From: CAZULF01 sp964621215
GTDB taxonomy: Bacteria > Pseudomonadota > Gammaproteobacteria > UBA1113
NCBI GenBank assembly: GCA_964621215.1
Contig: CAZULF010000083.1
Coordinates: 1-9,559, forward strand
DNA: 9,559 nt
Reading direction: 5' to 3'
The notes below the pieces were generated by a model. It made no database searches, was not told where the DNA came from, and worked only from the letters and a program-made list of their open reading frames with translations. A program made the translations under genes and the position numbers. How positions within the stretch are numbered: the stretch's first letter is position 1; each line of letters starts with the position of its first letter. Below, in pieces: positions 6,336 through 9,559 of the stretch.

Positions 6336-6980
6336 ATGCAAAAATATTTCATACCTGAAATTTATTTAACTGAAAAAGCAGCGCAGTGTCTTGAGAAAGA
6401 GCCTGCGCTGCATCATTGTGTTTTACATACTCCCTGCCAACCTGTGCTAATTAACGATATCCTGCGTGAAGATTTCCAAACTGTATTAAAACAGGCTTAT
6501 CAACGCATGTGTGAATTACAAGGGATTGGTATTGCCGCAAATCAGCTGGGCATGTCATATCAATTCTTTCTTATTGAAAGAGATCCAACTAATTCGCGAT
6601 ATCAAACTGTTGATAATACTTTTGTGCCTTTGCGATATTATATTAATCCTCATATCTTAAAAGCATCTGAAGAAAAAATCGCTTTATATCATGGCTGTTT
6701 GAGTTGTGCCGGCGCTGAACGAGGATTAGTAGCAACTTACCAAACGATTACCGTAGAGTATTATGACGAGCACGCTATAAAACAAGTGCGTGAAATTTCT
6801 GATTGGGAAGCTATTATTTTTCAGCATGAATTGAATCATTTATTAGGACGCACCTATTTAAACGTCGCGCAAGACTTTGCTGCTGAAGAAACGTTAAGAG
6901 CTCAATATCAAGGAAAAGTGCCCGCACCTCGACTTATACAACAAGATGAAATAATTCCATTGCTTACGCCTCTAACCTAG
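6336..6980 (+). CDS. Divergent peptide deformylase-like metalloprotein
   Basis: Peptide deformylase removes the N-formyl group from new proteins using a metal held by one Cys and two His. All three motifs are present in this 214-residue protein. Motif 1 is GIGIAANQ (63-70, canonical). Motif 2 is HGCLS (119-123), where the usual Glu is His. Motif 3 is HELNH (164-168), where the usual Asp is Asn. The presumed ligands C121, H164 and H168, and the catalytic E165 and Q70, are all kept, so activity is plausible. It is longer than typical deformylases (about 170), with a 50-residue N-terminal region and a C-terminal tail after 190. It is not beside fmt, so it is likely a paralogue and not the housekeeping enzyme. 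AGG (6332-6334) sits too close to the ATG to be a normal ribosome site, so coupling to the upstream gene is likely. Substrate is uncertain. Confidence 0.85.
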   Translation: MQKYFIPEIYLTEKAAQCLEKEPALHHCVLHTPCQPVLINDILREDFQTVLKQAYQRMCELQGIGIAANQLGMSYQFFLIERDPTNSRYQTVDNTFVPLRYYINPHILKASEEKIALYHGCLSCAGAERGLVATYQTITVEYYDEHAIKQVREISDWEAIIFQHELNHLLGRTYLNVAQDFAAEETLRAQYQGKVPAPRLIQQDEIIPLLTPLT

Positions 6981-7029
6981 GACCTTTTTGTTAATCTGCT
7001 ATGGGCTCTGTAGATAAGAATCCCTAACT

Positions 7030-7099
7030 CAGCAAACCTGTGTGTTGTGGGCTGAATACTCCCGGAAGATTAGGAGTGTCACAGGTTTGCTGGTGTTTT
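7030..7099 (+). terminator. Long bulged hairpin with short T-run, probable terminator of the deformylase-like transcript
   Basis: CAGCAAACCTGTG (7030-7042) is the exact reverse complement of 7080-7092. Inside it a second stem pairs 7056-7062 with 7073-7079 (one G-U), directly stacked on the outer stem on the 3' side and offset by a 13-base bulge (7043-7055) on the 5' side. The apical loop is 10 bases. TTTT (7096-7099) follows three bases after the stem. It begins 50 bases after the deformylase-like stop. A terminator is the simplest reading; a structured small RNA or a small mobile repeat is also possible. Confidence 0.55.
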
Positions 7100-7196
7100 A
7101 GACCGCTTTTATTGAACGGGTTTACTTGTCCTTGTAGAGTAATAATAGGGGAACAAGCCTGTAAAGAACCTGACATGAACATTAAAATTTTGTCAT

Positions 7197-7216
7197 GATA
7201 GACCTTAAGGTCTATC
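7197..7216. repeat. Perfect 20-bp palindrome downstream of the kinase gene
   Basis: GATAGACCTT followed by AAGGTCTATC forms an uninterrupted palindrome 26 bases beyond the kinase stop codon. As RNA on the minus strand it would fold as an eight-base-pair hairpin with a TTAA loop, followed by ATGACAAAATTTT, a poor terminator tail. As DNA it could be a binding site. It marks the convergent junction between the deformylase-like and kinase transcription units. Confidence 0.55.
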
Positions 7217-7242
7217 TAGATTAAAAAATGGACTAACCCAGG

Positions 7243-8691
7243 TTAAGAAGGGAAAATAAGAGTAATCGTTGTTCCCTCGTTGGGCGTACTTTTTATAATA
7301 ATTTCACCATGATGCAAGTCCATAATTGATTTAACGATAGCTAAACCCAAGCCACTGCCCCCCGAGGCTCGTGCTCGCGCTGCATCTACACGATAAAAAC
7401 GATCAAAGATATAAGGCAACGATTCTGGCGGAATACCAATTCCCGTATCAGTGAGGGTAATACATGCTTTTCCATCTTCCATACTCAACTGCGCGTTAAT
7501 TTTTCCACCGTCTGGGGTATAACGCAGCGCATTAGAGCAAATATTATGTAAAACACGTTGGAATAAGACTTCATCCACCATCACTTGCGCATGCCCATCA
7601 AGATTCAACTGAATATGATGTTCCTCAGCTACAGGCTGATAATATTCAAATATATTACGTAACTCCGCTTCCGCATCTAATTTCTTTTTCTGTAATTGTG
7701 CCGCCGGAGAATCAACTCGGGCTAATAACAGAAGACTATCAATAATTCTTGTTAATCTATCTAATTCTTCAATGCTTGACACTAACACTTGTTGATATTC
7801 TTCGGCTGAGTGTGCTTTCATCAAGCAAATTTCAGCCTCTCCTTTCAAATTATTGATCGGCGTGCGCAACTCATGCGCAAGATCTGCAGAAAACTGCGCT
7901 AATCGTTTAAAAGAATCTTCTAAACGGTCAAACATGGCATTTAAATCGTTAGCCAAATGCATAAACTCATGCGGCCAATGTGTGGGAGCGAGCCGAACAT
8001 CCAACTTTTTCACCGAAGTTGCCTCAATAGTATTCATAACTTTAAAAAGTGGTCGCATACTAAAACGCGCTAAAAACCACCCTAAAACAGCAACCAGGAT
8101 CACACCGCCAAGAGAAACAGCAACTAACATTTGTCCATAATCAATGAGGATTTCAGCTTCTTCGGCAATACTCAACATGATTTGTATAGGAATCACATCA
8201 AATGAATTAGGTAAGGCCAACCACCCAAATAATACTAAAGTTTTTTTCTTGCACGTACTACAAACCGACACTTTATATTGCGCATGGGTTGAAGGAAATT
8301 TGCTAAAATTTTCAGGCGTTCCGTCAATTTTATCGATTCCAGGCGTTTCAACATAATTGTCTTCTCCTGTTTTTCCCATACGAATATAATAATGTTTCGC
8401 TGCGCTGTTTTCTTTTGCATACATTTCGGTATTACGACGTAACAGTGCAATGGTTTCTGGTGGACTTAACGTCACTTGCTGTTGAATTCTATTAAATTCA
8501 TTCACCAACAGAATTTTTTTAGCTTTATACAAACTATGCTCTAGCGTAATATATAAAACCGTTACGATGGCAGACAAAATAATTAGCATAGATAGCGTAT
8601 ATAATGCGGTTAATTGCCAGGTAATTGAACGGGATAAAAAAGCGCGCTTAATATGAGTGGGCCTGAAATAATCAACGAATTTCCATGACAT
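7243..8691 (-). CDS. Membrane sensor histidine kinase, heavy-metal (CusS/CopS) type
   Basis: This inner-membrane sensor kinase has 482 residues. TM1 is at about 27-50, a periplasmic sensor region at about 51-187, TM2 at about 188-209, and HAMP at about 210-262. The H-box is SADLAHELRTP with phosphorylated H273. The N-box has N383 and N387, the G1 box is DTGIGI (415-420), the F-box is FDRFYR (429-434), and the G2 box is GGSGLGLAIV (444-453). All catalytic motifs are intact. The layout and the LAHELRTPINNL wording match the copper/silver/zinc sensor subgroup. The periplasmic part contains C144-x-x-C147-KKK, a possible metal or redox site. The start is supported by AGGAG (8698-8702) six bases upstream, within the regulator gene; the two overlap by 20 bases. 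The partner is certainly the adjacent regulator; the ligand is inferred. Confidence 0.92.
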   Translation of the reverse strand: MSWKFVDYFRPTHIKRAFLSRSITWQLTALYTLSMLIILSAIVTVLYITLEHSLYKAKKILLVNEFNRIQQQVTLSPPETIALLRRNTEMYAKENSAAKHYYIRMGKTGEDNYVETPGIDKIDGTPENFSKFPSTHAQYKVSVCSTCKKKTLVLFGWLALPNSFDVIPIQIMLSIAEEAEILIDYGQMLVAVSLGGVILVAVLGWFLARFSMRPLFKVMNTIEATSVKKLDVRLAPTHWPHEFMHLANDLNAMFDRLEDSFKRLAQFSADLAHELRTPINNLKGEAEICLMKAHSAEEYQQVLVSSIEELDRLTRIIDSLLLLARVDSPAAQLQKKKLDAEAELRNIFEYYQPVAEEHHIQLNLDGHAQVMVDEVLFQRVLHNICSNALRYTPDGGKINAQLSMEDGKACITLTDTGIGIPPESLPYIFDRFYRVDAARARASGGSGLGLAIVKSIMDLHHGEIIIKSTPNEGTTITLIFPS

Positions 8692-9343
8692 AGCCGACTC
8701 CTCGAACAGTATGAATAAGCTTGGGTTCGAAGGGGTCGTCTATTTTACGACGAAGTCGACGAATGACGACATCCACGGTATTAACATCACTGTCAAAATT
8801 CATATCCCATACTTTTTCGGCAATTAATGTCCGTGACAACACTTCTGTTTGATGTGTAGCGAGCAATAGTAGTAATGCGAATTCTTTTTGTGTTAATTCA
8901 ATGCGCTGTCCTGCTCGAGCAACCCGATAGCGTATGGGGTCGATTTGTAAATCGGCAATTGTAATTAATCCGGCTTCTTTTACTTCAGCTCGTCGCAATC
9001 GTGTACGGACACGTGCTAGTAATTCAGAAAACGCAAAAGGTTTTACTAGATAATCATCGGCACCTAACTCTAATCCTTTTACTTTATCTTCTATCGTATC
9101 ACGCGCAGTGAGAAACAACATGGGTAAGTGTGGATGTTCTTTTTTGACTGCCGAAACAATAGACCATCCCTCAAGCTTTGGTAACATGACGTCTAGAATA
9201 ATCAAATCGTAATTCTCAGTTAAGGCATAAAATAGTCCTTGCTGACCGTCAGCAGCCCAATCAACAGAAAAGCCATGCTCGGTTAATCCCTTCTTTAAAA
9301 ATCCTGCTGTTTTTTCTTCATCTTCAATAATCAAGATTCGCAT
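8672..9343 (-). CDS. OmpR/PhoB-family response regulator, CusR/CopR-like
   Basis: This 223-residue transcription factor is phosphorylated by the overlapping kinase. The receiver domain (1 to about 118) has the acidic pocket E7-D8, phospho-acceptor D51 (in LIILDVMLP), T79 and K101 (in LVKPF). The winged-helix DNA-binding domain (about 125-220) contains VWDMNFDSDVNTVDVVIRR (recognition helix) and the HTVRGVGYVM wing. This wording is typical of the CusR/CopR/CzcR group, which controls metal efflux genes; no such gene is in the window. The ATG is preceded by GAGG (9354-9357) with a 10-base gap, and this site overlaps the stop codon of the upstream hydrolase gene, 12 bases away. It is therefore probably part of that operon. 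Confidence 0.94.
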   Translation of the reverse strand: MRILIIEDEEKTAGFLKKGLTEHGFSVDWAADGQQGLFYALTENYDLIILDVMLPKLEGWSIVSAVKKEHPHLPMLFLTARDTIEDKVKGLELGADDYLVKPFAFSELLARVRTRLRRAEVKEAGLITIADLQIDPIRYRVARAGQRIELTQKEFALLLLLATHQTEVLSRTLIAEKVWDMNFDSDVNTVDVVIRRLRRKIDDPFEPKLIHTVRGVGYVMEIR

Positions 9344-9355
9344 TAGTATCTTGCC

Positions 9356-9559
9356 TCAAGTTAAATTCAAATGATTAATTTTTTCAAAATAAGCAGCAAC
9401 TTGATTAACAGAAACATCGCTAAGGGTTGTTGGCTGCCAGTGTGGATTCTTGTCTTTATCCACCAATAAAGCACGAATTCCCTCGTAAAAATCATGCTGT
9501 TTTAAAAAATGATAACACAATGTATATTCCATCGATAAACATGCACTTAAATCTATCGC
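9356..9559 (-). CDS. 3-hydroxyisobutyryl-CoA hydrolase / enoyl-CoA hydratase-like protein, C-terminal end only
   Basis: The reverse strand is open from the window edge to a TGA at 9358-9356, giving the last 67 residues. The text DFYEGIRALLVDKDKNPHWQ (residues 24-43 of the visible part) matches the conserved C-terminal region of the ECH_2 branch of the crotonase superfamily, which includes 3-hydroxyisobutyryl-CoA hydrolase of valine breakdown. The catalytic core lies outside the window, so hydrolase versus hydratase activity cannot be checked. The regulator gene begins 12 bases after the stop and its ribosome site overlaps the TGA, so the three genes are likely transcribed together. Confidence 0.85.
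   Translation of the reverse strand, partial: AIDLSACLSMEYTLCYHFLKQHDFYEGIRALLVDKDKNPHWQPTTLSDVSVNQVAAYFEKINHLNLT

Noticed and set aside
7001..7027. Tiny frame starting ATGGGCTCT in the intergenic region
   Set aside because: Only eight codons, no ribosome binding site and no sign of coding function.
7853..8450. Several short frames within the kinase gene on either strand
   Set aside because: Low-complexity basic products overlapping an intact histidine kinase with all motifs.

Overview
The window is a compact chromosomal segment from a moderately AT-rich bacterium. The proteins look gammaproteobacterial: a PriA with the eight-cysteine zinc region, a zinc-type HemB, a POT peptide transporter and a CusR/CusS-like two-component pair. 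The peptide transporter, the archaeal-type ATPase and the base composition would fit the Legionellales (Legionella/Coxiella relatives). That placement is inference and cannot be settled from the sequence alone. No tRNA, rRNA, CRISPR array or transposase gene was found.

Layout, left to right. (1) 1-1145, +: the C-terminal half of primosomal helicase PriA, entering from outside the window. (2) 1157-2602, -: an ATPase with a C-terminal PD-(D/E)XK nuclease-like domain, convergent with priA, AT-rich in places, and probably an accessory insertion. Its upstream region (2614-2701) carries two identically spaced palindromes built from four copies of an 11-bp box. (3) 2833-3837, -: hemB, the second step of tetrapyrrole synthesis. 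(4) 3838-4005: the divergent hemB/transporter intergenic region, dominated by a perfect 33-bp inverted repeat (3905-3986) of interspersed-repeat character. (5) 4006-5855, +: a POT-family peptide transporter overlapping by 4 bp a short MazG-type nucleotide pyrophosphohydrolase. (6) 5862-6980, +: a near-consensus promoter, a small exported four-cysteine protein of unknown function, and directly behind it a divergent peptide-deformylase-like protein with altered motifs (HGCLS, HELNH). (7) 6981-7242: an intergenic region with a long bulged hairpin and a perfect 20-bp palindrome. (8) 9559-7243, -: the end of a 3-hydroxyisobutyryl-CoA hydrolase-like gene, followed closely by an OmpR-type response regulator and a heavy-metal-type sensor histidine kinase, apparently one transcription unit.

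How the genes work together: most are independent housekeeping or uptake functions (replication restart, heme, peptide uptake, nucleotide clean-up). The regulator/kinase pair forms one signalling unit, probably sensing metal or envelope redox state. No metal efflux target gene is visible here. The most unusual elements are the repeat-controlled ATPase-nuclease gene, the exported-protein/deformylase-like pair, and the large palindrome in the transporter leader.
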